Origin: Episyrphus balteatus
Taxonomy: Eukaryota; Arthropoda; Insecta; Diptera; Syrphidae
Assembly: GCF_945859705.1 (NCBI RefSeq)
Contig: NC_079135.1
Coordinates: 20,276,501-20,340,500, forward strand
Length of the DNA: 64,000 nucleotides
Reading direction: 5' to 3'
The notes beneath the pieces are model-generated. The model made no database searches. It was not told the DNA's origin and was given only the letters and a program-made list of their open reading frames with translations. This document shows, piece after piece, positions 22,911 to 34,995 of this stretch. Position numbers and translations under genes: made by a program. Position 1 is the stretch's first letter. Every line of letters begins with the position of its first letter.

Positions 22911-24439
22911 TTTTAATTTTTTGTACATTTTTAATGCATGTGCAAAAAATTGGTATTTCAAAATGGTTTTTGACCGAATAACGGGAAAAACAAGTTTTTT
23001 TGTCCCAAGTTTTTTTTTTAACTCTTTTAACTCTTTTTTTCTTCAAAAGATAAATAAATGAAATTTATATTGTAGAGACATGAATTAAAATGAATTATAT
23101 ATTTTTCTATTACTTTTTTTCATTTTATATACCTACCCACATTGACCAAATTTCTATATAAAAAGTCTTAAAAAATTTAATCAACTTGAACTCTAAAAGC
23201 AAGTTCGTGCGACCCAGTTGTGCATTTTATTTTCTTTAGCTTTTTCCCAGAAGTTAATTATCTCTTTGAGAAATTGAACTTCTACAAATCCATCTTATTT
23301 TATACCCTTAAATAGATGCCATATGACATTTATGAAGGTTCTAAACATTTTAAGAACTTAATTTTCCCCTGCCATTATCAAATTAATTATAAAATTTTAT
23401 GAAATATTAAACCCATTTACATTCAAGACTTTTCTATAAAATGAACACCAAACTTCTTCTTCATTATATGAAGGACAACGAGACGCGCAAAATTTTAGTT
23501 CTTTCCATTAAAAAGCAAATAAACTCATTTCTCATATAGTTTTGCATAAAACAAAATCGTTAAGCCCAGGAGGCGCCATTAAAAACTTTCAAATAAACCA
23601 ATTCCAACAATATAAAGTTGCATCAACCAAAAAAATTACAAAAAAAAAAAGAAGTTTGTTTCTTATCTCGTACACAGACGAAATGAATTCCATGCATTTG
23701 GCAATCGAATCATGAAACATTTCCATTTCTACCGGAATGACTTTCAGGAGTGATTTAATTTTTGGCAACATTAATTGGAAACGATCTGGCGCTTGTGTTG
23801 GTTGCTGCAAAATTGCAGCACACGATGAAGACTCCGAGGACGACACGGACGTAGTGAAGTCGGGGGCCTTTCGCGTCATCAATTCCCATATTTGCCATTA
23901 AAATTCTACTCTATAAATGTTTATATGCACAAAATGCATATATGTAAACAGTTCATGGAGAAATCAGACATTCCGATGGCGACAGACAGACAGTCCCTCT
24001 TCAATGCTAAACGCACATCCTTTTTTGAAAAAGAGAGCGATTCGGAATCAGATTTCGAAAAACGGATTCATATACGAAACACCTGAATACAGAACAGAAT
24101 GCAGTCTACTCTTGTTCAGGTAAGCGACTATAAACTCCTTTCAATTTTAATATTTTCACACAAGTAGTTCCTCGTTTGGGGGTGCCCAGGAATGTTGGCA
24201 GAGGATGATGTTAAAGAATTGAATGGAAAAGGGGGTTGATGGTTTTGTTAAAGGTACTGCACTCTGATGCATTTGCAAGCCGATAAGTGAACCACATTCC
24301 GTTGATGTTATTCCGCACTAAGGGCGTAATTGTGCAACCATAGACAGAGAATTACAAACTCAAACATTCACAGTCAGTCTTTGATGTGGAATACAGTGTT
24401 GCCATGTGTGCGAAATTTCAGAAGTTACTGATGTTAAAT
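22911..24439. other. Non-coding DNA with a more complex central part
   Basis: AT-rich at first. From about 23,640 to 24,420 homopolymers become rare and short ORFs appear on both strands, of which only the minus-strand one at 23,665-23,882 looks protein-like. Confidence 0.45.
23665..23882 (-). CDS. Possible short host exon or gene fragment, unrecognised
   Basis: A minus-strand frame opens at ATG 23,880-23,882 and gives a peptide with a Ser-rich start (SVSSSESSS), then QQPTQAPDRFQL and a KIKSLLKVIPVEMEMFHDSI segment that could be helical. Codons show G/C third positions unlike the AT-rich surroundings. After about residue 72 the frame turns into homopolymer-encoded sequence and runs to 23,589, so a real exon would end near 23,665; no convincing splice donor is seen there. 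I do not recognise the family. It could equally be conserved non-coding DNA or a decayed element. Confidence 0.25.
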
Positions 24440-26460
24440 TTTATTTAGCGCTGAAATTGAAAATAAAAAAGGTAAATTTCCGCTTAAAAAAAAAAATTCA
24501 GTCGGAACGCTTAAACTGATAAAATTTATTTGGAGTTGATAAATCTCGGCAAAAATGGTAGATTTCCTCTATATTGATAAAATTGGGTAGGAACTTGTTA
24601 GATTTACCAAAAATTATAAAATTTCCTTTAAAACTGATAAAATACAGTGGGAACTGGTAAATTTCAGCAAAAATGGTAAATTTCCGCTAAAACCGAAAAA
24701 ATTAGGTCGGAACTGGTAAATTTCAGCAAAAATGGTAACTTTCCGCTCAAACTGATACAATTCAGCCAAAACTGATATTTTTCAGCAAAACTGGTAAATT
24801 TCCGCTAAGACTGATGAAATTCGGTCGGAACTTGTTAAATTTACCAAAAATTATAAAATTTCCGTTTAAACTGATAAAATACAGTGGGAACTGGTAAATT
24901 TCAGCAAAAATGGTAAATTTCCGCAGAAACTCATAAAATTCAGTCGGAACAGTTAAACTGATAAAATTTATTTGGAGTTGATAAATTTCGGCGAAAATTG
25001 TAAATTTCCGCTAAATTTGATAAAATTCGGTCGGAACTTGTTAAATTTAGAAAATATTATAAATTTTCGTTAAAACTGATAAAATACAGTTGGAACTGGT
25101 AAATTTCAGCAAAAATGGTAAATTTTCGCTAAAACCGAAAAAATTAAGTCGGAACTGGTAAATTTCAGGAAAAATGGTAACTTTTCGCTCAAACTGATAC
25201 AATTCAGCCAAAACTGATATTTTTCAGCAAAACTGGTAAATGTCTCCTTAAACAGATAAAATTTAGTCGGAACTGATAAATTTCAGCAAAAATTCAGTCG
25301 GAACTCATACCTACATTTCAGCGAAAATGTTAATTGTAAATTTCTACTAAAACTGATAAAATTCAGTCTGATCTTGTAAATTTTAGCAAAAATGGTAAAT
25401 TTCTGAGTTTTACAAAAATTCAGTTGAAACTGGATATTTTCACCAAAAATGTTAAATATCCGCTAAAACTTATAAAATTGAATCGGAACTGGCAAATTCC
25501 ATGCAAAATTGTACATTTCCGCTAAAAGTGAAACAATTTTGCATGAATGGTAAATTTCTGCCGAAATTAATAAATCTCCATTGGAATTGATGGTAAATCA
25601 CTGTAGCTACTGACAAATTTCAGCATAAATGGTAAATTTCTGCAGAAAACCATAAAATTCAGCCAGAATTGATAAATCTCAGCGGAAATGGTCAATTCTA
25701 ACCAAAAATTTAAATTTCTACCAAAACGTATAAAACTCAGTTGGAACTGTTAAATTTCAGCTGCTTCTAGTAAATTTCAGGAGAAACTTATAAATTTCGG
25801 TCAGAATTGATAAATCTGAGTGGAAATTTTAGCTAAATTGGTGAAACTGATAAATATCAGTTAAAATTGGTAAATCTCAGCCAATACTGGTAAATTTCAG
25901 CAGAAATGGTAGATTTCAACAGAAACTCATGAAATTAAATCGGAACCGGTAAATTTCAGCAAAAATGATAAATTTCCACTAAAATTGTTAAAATTCATTC
26001 GAAACTGGTAAATTTCAGAAAAATTCGTAAGTTTCCGCAAAAACTGAAAATTTCAGCACCATTCTTTAATTTCGGCTAGACTAAATAGTAAAACTTGTCG
26101 AAATAGGTAGTAAATTTCAGCAGAACTCTTTAGTTTTCACCAAAACTGGTAAATTTCCGCTAAAACTGGTTAGTTTCAGCAGAATTTTTGGATTTTTCTC
26201 CAAGCCTGGTAAAATTTAGTTAGAACTGGTAAATCTCAGCCGAAATGCTTACTTTCGTCAGAGCACGTAAATTTCCGCAAAAGTCAAAGTCAGAACTTAT
26301 AAATCTCATCCGAAATGCTAAATTTCAGCAGAAATCGTAAATTTCCGTCAAAATCGAAAAATCTTCGACGAAACTGAAAAATTCGGTCGAAACTAGTAGA
26401 TTCAAACCGGAAATAGTTAGTATATTTCAGATGAACTGAAAAACCTAAGGTTGAAGATAA
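24440..26460. repeat. Degenerate 20-bp minisatellite with a 60-bp trimer
   Basis: About 2 kb of tandem 19-20-bp units of the general form GGTAAATTTCNGCNAAAACT. Three unit types recur in order in the first part: GATAAAATTCAGTCGGAACT, GGTAAATTTCAGCAAAAAT and GGTAAATTTCCGCTAAAACT. Longer blocks recur at offsets of about 237 and 206 bp (GAACTTGTTA at 24,591, 24,828 and 25,034). Divergence increases toward the right end. Confidence 0.85.
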
Positions 26461-27861
26461 AAACATAATTCGATATAGCTAACGAGGACAAAATTCAAGT
26501 ACCTATTATTTATATTTTTTATTTCAAGTTAACCACACACTTGGCAATGCTTCTTGTCTGTCATGTGAGTATGTTATTGGAATGTGTTCGAAGACGAGTC
26601 AAGTTCACTTCTCCCAGTTCCGCAGACACACGATTGGCACGAAGTTCAGGATAGAAAAGGCATGCAGGCACCATTGGAAAGAAAAAAAAAAAAAAACTAA
26701 AACTACCTAAAGCAAAAGCCAAACAGAACCTCTTCAACCAAATGAACGTGTAAGTAGAAAATATAAGAACGAACGACAACAACTCCATTCCATTGAATGT
26801 CGATTTGATTGCAAAAAATTTTACCAACATTGACACGATGTTTTCAACAACTGGCTCCACATATGCAATGCCAAATTCGATTTTCAACTGTCAAAGCAGA
26901 AAGCAGGAAGAAAACAGACTACAGTGGAGATATCAGAAGGAAGTAGAAGAACTATATCTCTTATCTATTTTCCTTCATAGTGTTAGCGGATATCAAGGAA
27001 TGCACAGGATTACTATACTTTTGAATTTTCGATAAGGAAACAGAGAGATATTTGTTGTTATGTTTGTATTTGTGTATAAAATATACAAAATACTCCACAA
27101 ATAGAGAAATGAATCTCTTTGATAATTTCCGAATTTGATCAGGTGTCATATGACATTGAATATTAAACAGCACAAAACTATGTACTAGAAATGTCTACAT
27201 AAAGCTTATTTGGTTAAGTATTTAGCATAGAGAATTTGTGTAGTTTTCTTGGTGAGAATTTGAATTTCCTTTTACTCCGAAAAAGGCGGAAGGATAATAT
27301 TGATTCAATTTGTTTAACATTTCGTATGGATATGTCTTCAAATGGAATAGATTTTTGCTTATGAATTTTATACCTGATGTTATGTTGTACGGTGATATGG
27401 TAAACAAATGACGATTTAAAGTACACGAGCGTAAAGAAAATGGGGGGCATTAAAAAAGACTACAAAATTGAATTGTTATTACCATACTCGGTAAGTGTTT
27501 GACATGGAAACAAGTTGAAATGTAAGAATGTAAAAAAGTGTTTTAAATGGAATGTGTTTTTTTTTTTGTATTTTTTTCTATCAATAAATGGCAGCTAAAT
27601 GGTTGTTTACACTCATAACACTAAAAAGTAATGCCGACGATAAGGAAACTATTAGTTGAATAAATGGAGTATTTTAAAGAATGAAATAAGAAATCTTTAA
27701 ATAAATGTTAACATTTTGTGGCTTTTTTAAATTGCTGACGAATTTGATTTGCTCCGTTAAAAAATAAATTCTCAATTTTTTCAATCTCTTGAAGCATTAG
27801 GAATTATGTGAAGTTCACTCATCCACAACTCCAAGGTAAATATTAACTCTTCTCGAAATAC
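26461..27861. other. Non-coding DNA, partly complex
   Basis: The part at about 26,530-27,030 is less homopolymeric and has overlapping ORFs on both strands, neither convincing. The rest is AT-rich with no recognised gene. Confidence 0.45.
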
Positions 27862-28020
27862 CTTTAATCAAGTTCGCTGTTCAGCTCTTTCGTTTTCTTG
27901 GTTGGCGGCATATTGACAGAATTCAAACCAAAAACTTGTCATTGTTTTGTATTTAAATGAATTTTATAGAAGTGTAAGATTTGTAAGACATTTTTGGAGT
28001 TGAGTTAAGACAAATTGGGG
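27862..28020 (+). repeat. Dispersed short repeat, copy 3 of 5
   Basis: Contains AATCAAGTTCGCTGTTCAGC, CTCTTTCGTTTTCTTGGTTGG, GCATATTGACAGAATTCAAA and AAAAACTTGTCATTG, then a GTAAGATTTGTAAGACA segment and GGAGTTGAGTTAAGACAA. This is the clearest copy to use as a query. Confidence 0.7.
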
Positions 28021-28049
28021 GAGTAGAAATAAAGTTACAAATAGCTTAT

Positions 28050-28092
28050 TCTACATTGGTACACACATCGTACACACATCGTACACACATAA
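28050..28092. repeat. Short 12-bp tandem repeat
   Basis: Three tandem copies of GTACACACATC. Probably neutral simple sequence. Confidence 0.7.
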
Positions 28093-28340
28093 ATTAAGGA
28101 CACCCTTCTAAAACCATACGAATTACGCTTAAAATAAGTGTAACCCGCTGAGTTCTATTAAATTTAAGGTGGACAATTTATTTTAATGTGAATTGTCATC
28201 TTAAAAAAACTAACAAAAAATACAAATTTTAGAATTAGGTATAGACTTTAGCTTAAATTGTAGTTTATCACACTTATTTCCAAAAGTGAGATATGCTAAT
28301 GCAAATGCACTTGCCTAGTGTTAGGGACAGTCGGGGTGGC

Positions 28341-28450
28341 ACAAAAAAAAAAAAATACAAAAAAATACAAAAAAAAAAATACAAAAAAAAAAAATACAAA
28401 AAAAATTTTAAAAATTTTAAAAAAATACAAAAAAATACAAAAAATACAAA
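28341..28450. repeat. A-rich (TACAAAAAA)n simple repeat
   Basis: Runs of A broken by TAC or TTTT at irregular spacing. The Lys-rich ORF across it is composition-driven. Confidence 0.8.
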
Positions 28451-28483
28451 ATTGCTTGCTGTGGCTGTTCTAGTTTTTAAGTA

Positions 28484-29059
28484 CAGTACCTTGCCATATT
28501 ATTAGGCCCAAGCGAAAAAAATACAATTTTTGTTTCATGTTGCTGAATTTTTAAAGTTTTTGTCGAAATATCCTGAATTTTTTGTTGTCTCATTTACTTA
28601 CTCTTATCATGTAGATACGGATTGACTTAAACAAATTTAAAGAATTCAAAAATTTTGATAAAAAATAACATGCAAAAGGGAATAAGCTCCAAAAGAGGTT
28701 TTCTATGAAATTCATGACCGGAATATTTCCATACGGGTCCAATACTTACATTTTTGTATCAAGGAATAACGTGACATTCCTAACTTTATGACAAAAGCCC
28801 CATCTTGCATAAATAGTGAAGCTCTGATCGTCTGGTTATTACGTAAGATTCTTAGATTTCTGGTAGTTTATTCTTTCGTAGAAGACCAGACTTCACAGTA
28901 TGTTATTCCAACTTTTTTTAAGTCAATCCGTATCTACATGATAAGTGTAAGTAAATGAGACAAAAAAAATTTAAGATATTTCGACAAAAACTTTAAAAAC
29001 TGAGCAACATGAAAATTTGTAGTTTTTTTGCTTGGGCCTAATAATATGGCAAGGTACTG
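28484..29059. mobile_element. Tc1/mariner-like element with long TIRs
   Basis: A 576-bp element flanked by TA on each side (28,482-28,483 and 29,060-29,061). Terminal inverted repeats of about 145-150 bp start CAGTACCTTGCCATATTATT on both ends, with only a few substitutions and small indels. The interior of about 280 bp has no transposase-like ORF. The TA duplication and CAGT start fit Tc1-like elements. Confidence 0.8.
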
Positions 29060-29370
29060 TAGTTTTAAGTAGTTTTAATTAGTTTTTAAGTTTTAAAATA
29101 AACAAAAAAAAAAAAAAATGATCAGAGTCCAAATTTTTTTATAAATTATTTCTTGGAAAAATAAAACCTTGAAATACTATTTGAATTAAATTAGTTTTAA
29201 GGCCGAAAGGCAATAGTATTAAGAAAAATTAATTATAACTTAGAAGGCCCGTTTAGGGCTAGTAAGGTAGTTGTAAATAATTGATAAGTAGGCTGGTTTT
29301 TATGAATTTCTGTCTAGCTTTAAGATAGTTTTAAGATGAAGAAAAATTAAAATGAATTTAAAATTGAAAA

Positions 29371-29425
29371 AAATGCACTCGCCTAGTGACCCAACAGTTG
29401 TAGGTTCAATCCCCAGACGCAGACG
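29371..29425 (+). repeat. tRNA-like SINE fragment
   Basis: GGTTCAATCC at 29,403-29,412 matches a pol III B box, and TCGCCTAGTGAC at 29,379 is a weak A-box match. A T-rich run follows. A related start, GCACTTGCCTAGTG, occurs at 28,307. It is too degenerate and short to be a functional tRNA. Confidence 0.35.
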
Positions 29426-29650
29426 CAGTTTGTTTTTTTTTTAATAAAATGTTTCCAAATACAAATTAGGTTTATTTTTTTTTTTTTTAATTTGCGCATT
29501 TAAGAAATAATGAAGATTTTTCCTCTTAATTTAAGACGGAAGTAATTTTGGTAAATAACCATGCAGAAATCCGCTTAATTTAGTAGATATGGAATTCGTT
29601 TGTTTTTAGGTGGTCATTTTTCTTTTAAGTTCGACTCGTCATAGTTACTG

Positions 29651-31365
29651 GTACTGTAGCTCAGGGAAATTAGTCAAAATATGGGCATGAAATCGCATTT
29701 TTCGCGGGACAAAATTTTTTTCATGGAATGTGTTCGGGTGGTTGTCCTTATCATAAAAGTCAATTTGTTGGGAAAATTGGAGGTTGGGAACAGCCGCCAT
29801 CTTGGAAAAGAGATTGGTATCGTTTTTATTGAATAGCTCCATTGTTATTCATTTTAACAGAAAATGACAAAGGTAGGACTTATTAACAATAAAATTATCT
29901 AAACAATGATATACAAAACAATTCCGTGAGTTGATTAAATAAAATTTTATAGTTGGTCAAAGTGCGGCTTTGTATCGCAAGGTTGGGACAAAATGACATT
30001 TTTTCATATATCTGACGAACTTTTGATTTGTTTGGATAATTCTTCAAGAATGAATTATAGTACTTATAATTACCTATAAAATGAGCCCACAATCGTTATT
30101 GTAACCATCGTATTGTAGAAGTAATCTAACTCCGAAACTCTCCATGTACTAGTCAAAAGTGAGAAAAAAGCTAGTTTTTTGCTAGTAGGCCGAGAAAATT
30201 TTGGGAGTAGAGGTATAACCAAAATATAAGTTCGCAGTTTTGCTGCCATACTCGTGTTAATGTCGATTTCAAAGGTCTGAAAACTCTAATTTTGGGCTTT
30301 ATACGGTTTTTGGGGGGTTAAATAACGTAAGTTTTCCAGTTAACGTGAATGGGCTAAATTTATACTATTTGAAATTATAAATATACAAGCTGATGCTCTA
30401 TCATTTTTCCTAAATCTAGACACCCCAATCTTGATTATGTGACCAATAGAACTCAAGATATAAGCCGTTTATACGATTATGTTTTAGAGGCTTTTTTGTT
30501 TTGATTTTTGTTTGTTTATTTGAATTGAAAAGCCTGATATGGTTAGTTAAAAAAGCTTATATCGTGAGTTCTATTAACCCCATAGCCGAGATTGAGGTGT
30601 CCAGATTTAGAAAAAATAATAGAGCATCAGCTTGTATATTTATAATTTCAAATAGTATAAATTTAGCACATTCACGTTAACTGGAAAACTTACGTTATTT
30701 AACCCCCCAAAAACCGTATAAAGCCCAAAATTAGAGTTTTCAGACCTTTGAAATCGACATTAACACGAGTATGGCAGCAAAACTGCGAACTTATATTTTG
30801 GTTATACCTCTACTCCCAAAATTTTCTCGGCCTACTAGCAAAAAACTAGCTTTTTTCTCACTTTTGACTAGTACATGGAGAGTTTCGGAGTTAGATTACT
30901 TCTACAATACGATGGTTACAATAACGATTGTGGGCTCATTTTATAGGTAATTATAAGTACTATAATTCATTCTTGAAGAATTATCCAAACAAATCAAAAG
31001 TTCGTCAGATATATGAAAAAATGTCATTTTGTCCCAACCTTGCGATACAAAGCCGCACTTTGACCAACTATAAAATTTTATTTAATCAACTCACGGAATT
31101 GTTTTGTATATCATTGTTTAGATAATTTTATTGTTAATAAGTCCTACCTTTGTCATTTTCTGTTAAAATGAATAACAATGGAGCTATTCAATAAAAACGA
31201 TACCAATCTCTTTTCCAAGATGGCGGCTGTTCCCAACCTCCAATTTTCCCAACAAATTGACTTTTATGATAAGGACAACCACCCGAACACATTCCATGAA
31301 AAAAATTTTGTCCCGCGAAAAATGCGATTTAAATTACTAATTTCCCTGGGCTACTGTGATAATTC
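29651..31365. mobile_element. Near-perfect palindrome of about 1.7 kb (foldback-type element)
   Basis: The left arm (about 29,651-30,470) and right arm (about 30,548-31,365) are near-identical reverse complements of about 820 bp with a spacer of about 77 bp. A small indel distinguishes them near the outer ends (around 29,675-29,690). A 65-codon ORF is present identically in both arms (30,092-29,895 minus and 30,928-31,125 plus). The ends read roughly CTGTAGCTCAGGG and CAGTAGCCCAGGG. I could not define a clean target duplication. Confidence 0.85.
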
Positions 31366-34127
31366 AAAACATTTTTATTCAAACGTTCGTCTTAATAAAT
31401 TAAATATCAACACAATGCGAAGGAAATTATATGGTTTTTGGCCCCCGAAAGAGACTTTCTAAAATTTAACTGACAAAGGACAACACAGGATTAATATGCT
31501 TGATAAAATAAGTTAAACTTTTTCTTTTTTCACAGTTATTTAACTTGTATCCGTTTACTTGGCAAATAATCTCAAAGTAAATTTCAAACTTGAGTAATTA
31601 GGACTTTCTACATTTTCCTTCTTTTTTTTAATTTGTACCTTAACACCTTCTTTTTCATTGTTTTGTTTTTATTTTATTTTTTCTTTACAATTCTTAACAA
31701 GCTATGAAAACTTTCTTCTAACGACTCACGATTCCTTTTTTTTCTTTTCACAATTCAAATAAAATAGAATTGCCTCCTATAATTTCAATCACCATCAATA
31801 CCTGATCAAAATTTCCAATTCAAACAAAAAAGTCCTTCAAGGTATTTCTATCCTAACCTTTAACCGATAATCAACTTTCCACTCACATAGTTCTATTTTC
31901 TCTCTCTTTCACTTTATTGAAAACTGCCTCTTGCGAATTCGTAATTAATTCGAGTACACATTGAGAAACCAGTTTGCAGCAAACCGCTCACTGCTCTTCA
32001 CTGCTCCCGTTTATATTAACAAAGACACAACCCACATAGTTAACGAAATGAATTAGTTCCATCGCTAACCAAAGGCATGTTTTGCCGGCAAACAAATAAT
32101 CAATTCCATTCTCATCCTTGATCCATGGATGCCAGTGCCTGTGTCTCTGTGTCCCTGTCCTTGTCCCTGTCCCATCATTCATCGCCGCGAAGGCGGGTTA
32201 GTGGCTCCCTTTCATTATGGGGATATATCTTAATTCATCCAATTTAAGTCCGGGAATCCTTCTCTCATTTTCCTCCCAAGGCCGTCCGTTCTTCGTGTTC
32301 ACCGTTTGTTGTCGGCACCCTGCTGCCGCTGTCATTGCGTTGATGCTTCTTGGATAGCAAATTCAACTAAGCTACTAGGAATGAGAAATAGCATCCATTG
32401 GATACATTTTAATTTATTCATAGAACATCGCTCCCTAATTATCAATCGCGGTGAGGTTCCCTAAACAACCCGACCCGGACCCGGTTGCAATGCCTTTTGG
32501 CTAAGTTTTCTTTTTTTGCTTGTTCTTGGTTTTGGATAGAGAGAAAGAGAAATCGAATAAATTCCAACACGGAAATTGAAAGAAAAAGGAGAAGAAGGCT
32601 TTGAATATAAAACAACACTCACAGAAAAAAACCGAAGAAATAAAATACCATTCTCATCCTTGCGATCATCCTGTTGAAACAACCCGATGGCAGAATTCAG
32701 AATCGAAATGAAATTTAACCAAAACCATAAGGAACAAAAGAAAAAAAAAAGAGAAAAGAAAAGAAAAACGTCCTGAGGAATGACAGGGAAGAATATCTTA
32801 TTGTCTTTCAATAAAACTTCTCTACCAAGAAGGATGTAAGTTGATAGGTTTTCTTTTATCGAAGTTAAAATGATAGCTAAACTAAATTCCGCAGGGCGCA
32901 AAGATTCCATGAAAGAGATATCAGGTTTTAGGTATCCTTTTTGTATTCTATATGTATAAAAATGTGTATATATATTGGATTTGTTTAGTTTCCTTGGAGA
33001 AAGTATTATCGAAAAGTTGTGCGGTTTTAACCAGAGGAGAAAAAGATATTTAAATGTTTACGTTTTATACTTTTTGACGATAAAATATGCAAGTTTTACT
33101 TTAAAAAGTTTGAGCTTAACAATAAATGGTCCAGCTATTTGGATTCGAAATAGTTTGACCGAATTGATTGTTTTTTTGGTTGTCCTTGTTTAGAGATTTT
33201 GTTTATGATTTGCTATCAATTTATTGAAAGTTTTTGGAAATTCATATTTTTTGAAGTTTAAAGTACATTTTTGTTGTTGTTTCGATATTGAGTATTTTCA
33301 TCTAATCAACTTAAGACTTTTCTATAAAAAAATAAAACATCACTCTTACTTTAGGTATACATTAATTTTCTGTGAAAATTAAAATATCCTTTGCATGATT
33401 TATATATTAAATTAAAGCACAAAAAAAAAACGAAAATATTAATTAAAGGAATTTACTATATAAGTTAAAGAGATGCAGAGATATAGAGAGAGAGAAAGAG
33501 ATAAGAAAAAATGAATTCATGATCAAAAAGACTGACTACTTATATTACGAAACTTGATTAAGTTGTTAGAAAGATGTAAAGGAAATATAATCTTTTTTCC
33601 ATCAAAATATACATATTTCTTCAAAAGAATTCCCCAAGCCAACCTTTTTGTTTGGTTCGTAGCACTCATTATAGTGTGCTTTTTTGCTTCTTATATAGAT
33701 TCAAGATTAAAGGGAAAAGATTTTAGTTTATTCAGTGATGTATGATATATTATATTTTATACATCATAATGATGATGATGATGAAATATTTAATCATAAA
33801 AAAGACTCCCACAGGACATTAACCTCACTCTTGCGCGTTGTATAAATATGAAATTAGGCTAGAGGCTTACCTTATGTTTTTTTATATGGAATTTTTTCAT
33901 TCCAAATAAATATGAAGACTTCCGGTTATTTCTTTATAACTTGAAATTACCGGAAAAAAGAAATAACTCTATGAAAAAAAAAAAACTTTAAAATGTTCTC
34001 ATTTTCAACCAAAGGTATGTTCATTTAGCTGCATCAGTAAGAGCTATTTATTAGAAAAGAAAAAAAAATTCCAAGTATATTAGAGTTAAGTTGGAATAGG
34101 TTTATGGATAAGGGTGTTCTTTAAATA
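31366..34127. other. Non-coding DNA
   Basis: The part at about 31,900-32,480 is more complex (CCCTGTCC repeats) and the rest is AT-rich. Open frames such as 32,461-32,910 minus are Phe/Leu/Ser-rich and do not resemble known proteins. No repeat element was recognised. Confidence 0.45.
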
Positions 34128-34450
34128 GAACATAGTGTTGGGCAGCGGTTAGCCGTCTGAAAAAAAAAACAAAAATTAAACCCATTACGGAGCTACTTCT
34201 ACAACATTCCTTTATTGCTCATTTTCAGGCTTAAAAATTGAGGTTTAAGTGAAAAATATGTATATGAAAAATAAACATGTTAAAAGAAAATGCAATAAAT
34301 TTCTAAAAATGAGTAAAACCATTCGGAGCTGCCCTGATGTCAGTCACCCAGGATTTTAATAAAAACAAAAAAAAAAAAAAATAGAACAAAGCAGTTCTGC
34401 TCAGTCGGTCAGGGTCTACTTTGCCGCTCGCCTTAGGCTTCAAATAACTA
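34128..34450 (+). repeat. SINE-like region with tRNA-like boxes
   Basis: CTGCTCAGTCGG at 34,397-34,408 matches 11 of 12 A-box positions, and GGCTTCAAAT at 34,436 is a weak B-box match at normal spacing. Upstream, GGGCAGCGGTTAGCCGTCTG near 34,140 also resembles the 5' half of a tRNA. The blocks near 34,176 and 34,316 share ACCATTCGGAGCT-like sequence. The interpretation as SINE remnants is tentative. Confidence 0.3.
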
Positions 34451-34489
34451 GTATTCTGTGTTTAAAAAAAATTAAAACCATAAAATAAA

Positions 34490-34690
34490 AATAATAATTA
34501 AAAACAAACTCATACCTTAATATCTACACTTAATCAAGTTCGCTACTCAGCTCTTTCGTTTTCTGGGTTGGCCGTATATTGGCAGAATTTAAACCAAAAA
34601 CTTGAAATTGATTTTTTTTAAATAAGTTTGATGGAAGTATCAGATTGATGAGATTTTTTTGGAGTGGAGTAAAGACAATTCGGGGAAAAG
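34490..34690 (+). repeat. Dispersed short repeat, copy 4 of 5
   Basis: Contains AAACAAACTCATACCTTAA, then CTTAATCAAGTTCGCTACTC, CTCTTTCGTTTTCTGGGTTGG and AAACCAAAAACTTG, ending with GGAGTGGAGTAAAGACAA. It is tandemly paired with copy 5 at an offset of 295 bp. Confidence 0.7.
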
Positions 34691-34784
34691 TGTCGCTCTG
34701 CGCTCACGGTCTTCTCGGTAGCTCGTTTAATCTTTTAAATATATGGTATTCTAAGTAAAACACAATTTTATATCACAAAATAAA

Positions 34785-34995
34785 AGCTATAAACAAAAAC
34801 AAATTCATGCCTTAGCATCTACTAATAATAAAGTTCGCTGCTCAGCTCTTTCGTTTTCTTAGTTACCCGCATATTGCTAGAATTCAATTGAAAAAAAAAA
34901 TTGCATTTGTTTGTTTTTTCATGAGTTTTATAGATGCGTCAGGGGGAAAAGATATTTTCGGAGATGTTTTTTTTTTTTTTCTATGATATAATAAA
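34785..34995 (+). repeat. Dispersed short repeat, copy 5 of 5
   Basis: Contains AACAAATTCATGCCTTAGC, AAGTTCGCTGCTCAGCTC, CTTTCGTTTTCTTAGTTACC, GCATATTGCTAGAATTCAA and a GCGTCAGG segment. The upstream GGTATTCTAAGTAAAACAC parallels the AGTATTCTGTGTTTAAA before copy 4, so the duplicated unit is about 295 bp. Confidence 0.65.

Noticed and set aside
28293..28505. Lys-rich ORF
   Set aside because: Translation of an A-rich simple repeat.
29645..31462. Duplicated 65-aa and related ORFs (MELFNKNDTNLF..., MWAHFIGNYKYY...)
   Set aside because: They are identical only because the DNA arms are identical; there is no recognisable domain and no evidence of a gene.
32461..32910. 149-aa minus-strand ORF
   Set aside because: Phe/Ser/Leu-rich sequence from A/G-rich tracts on the opposite strand; no domain, signal or conserved motif seen.
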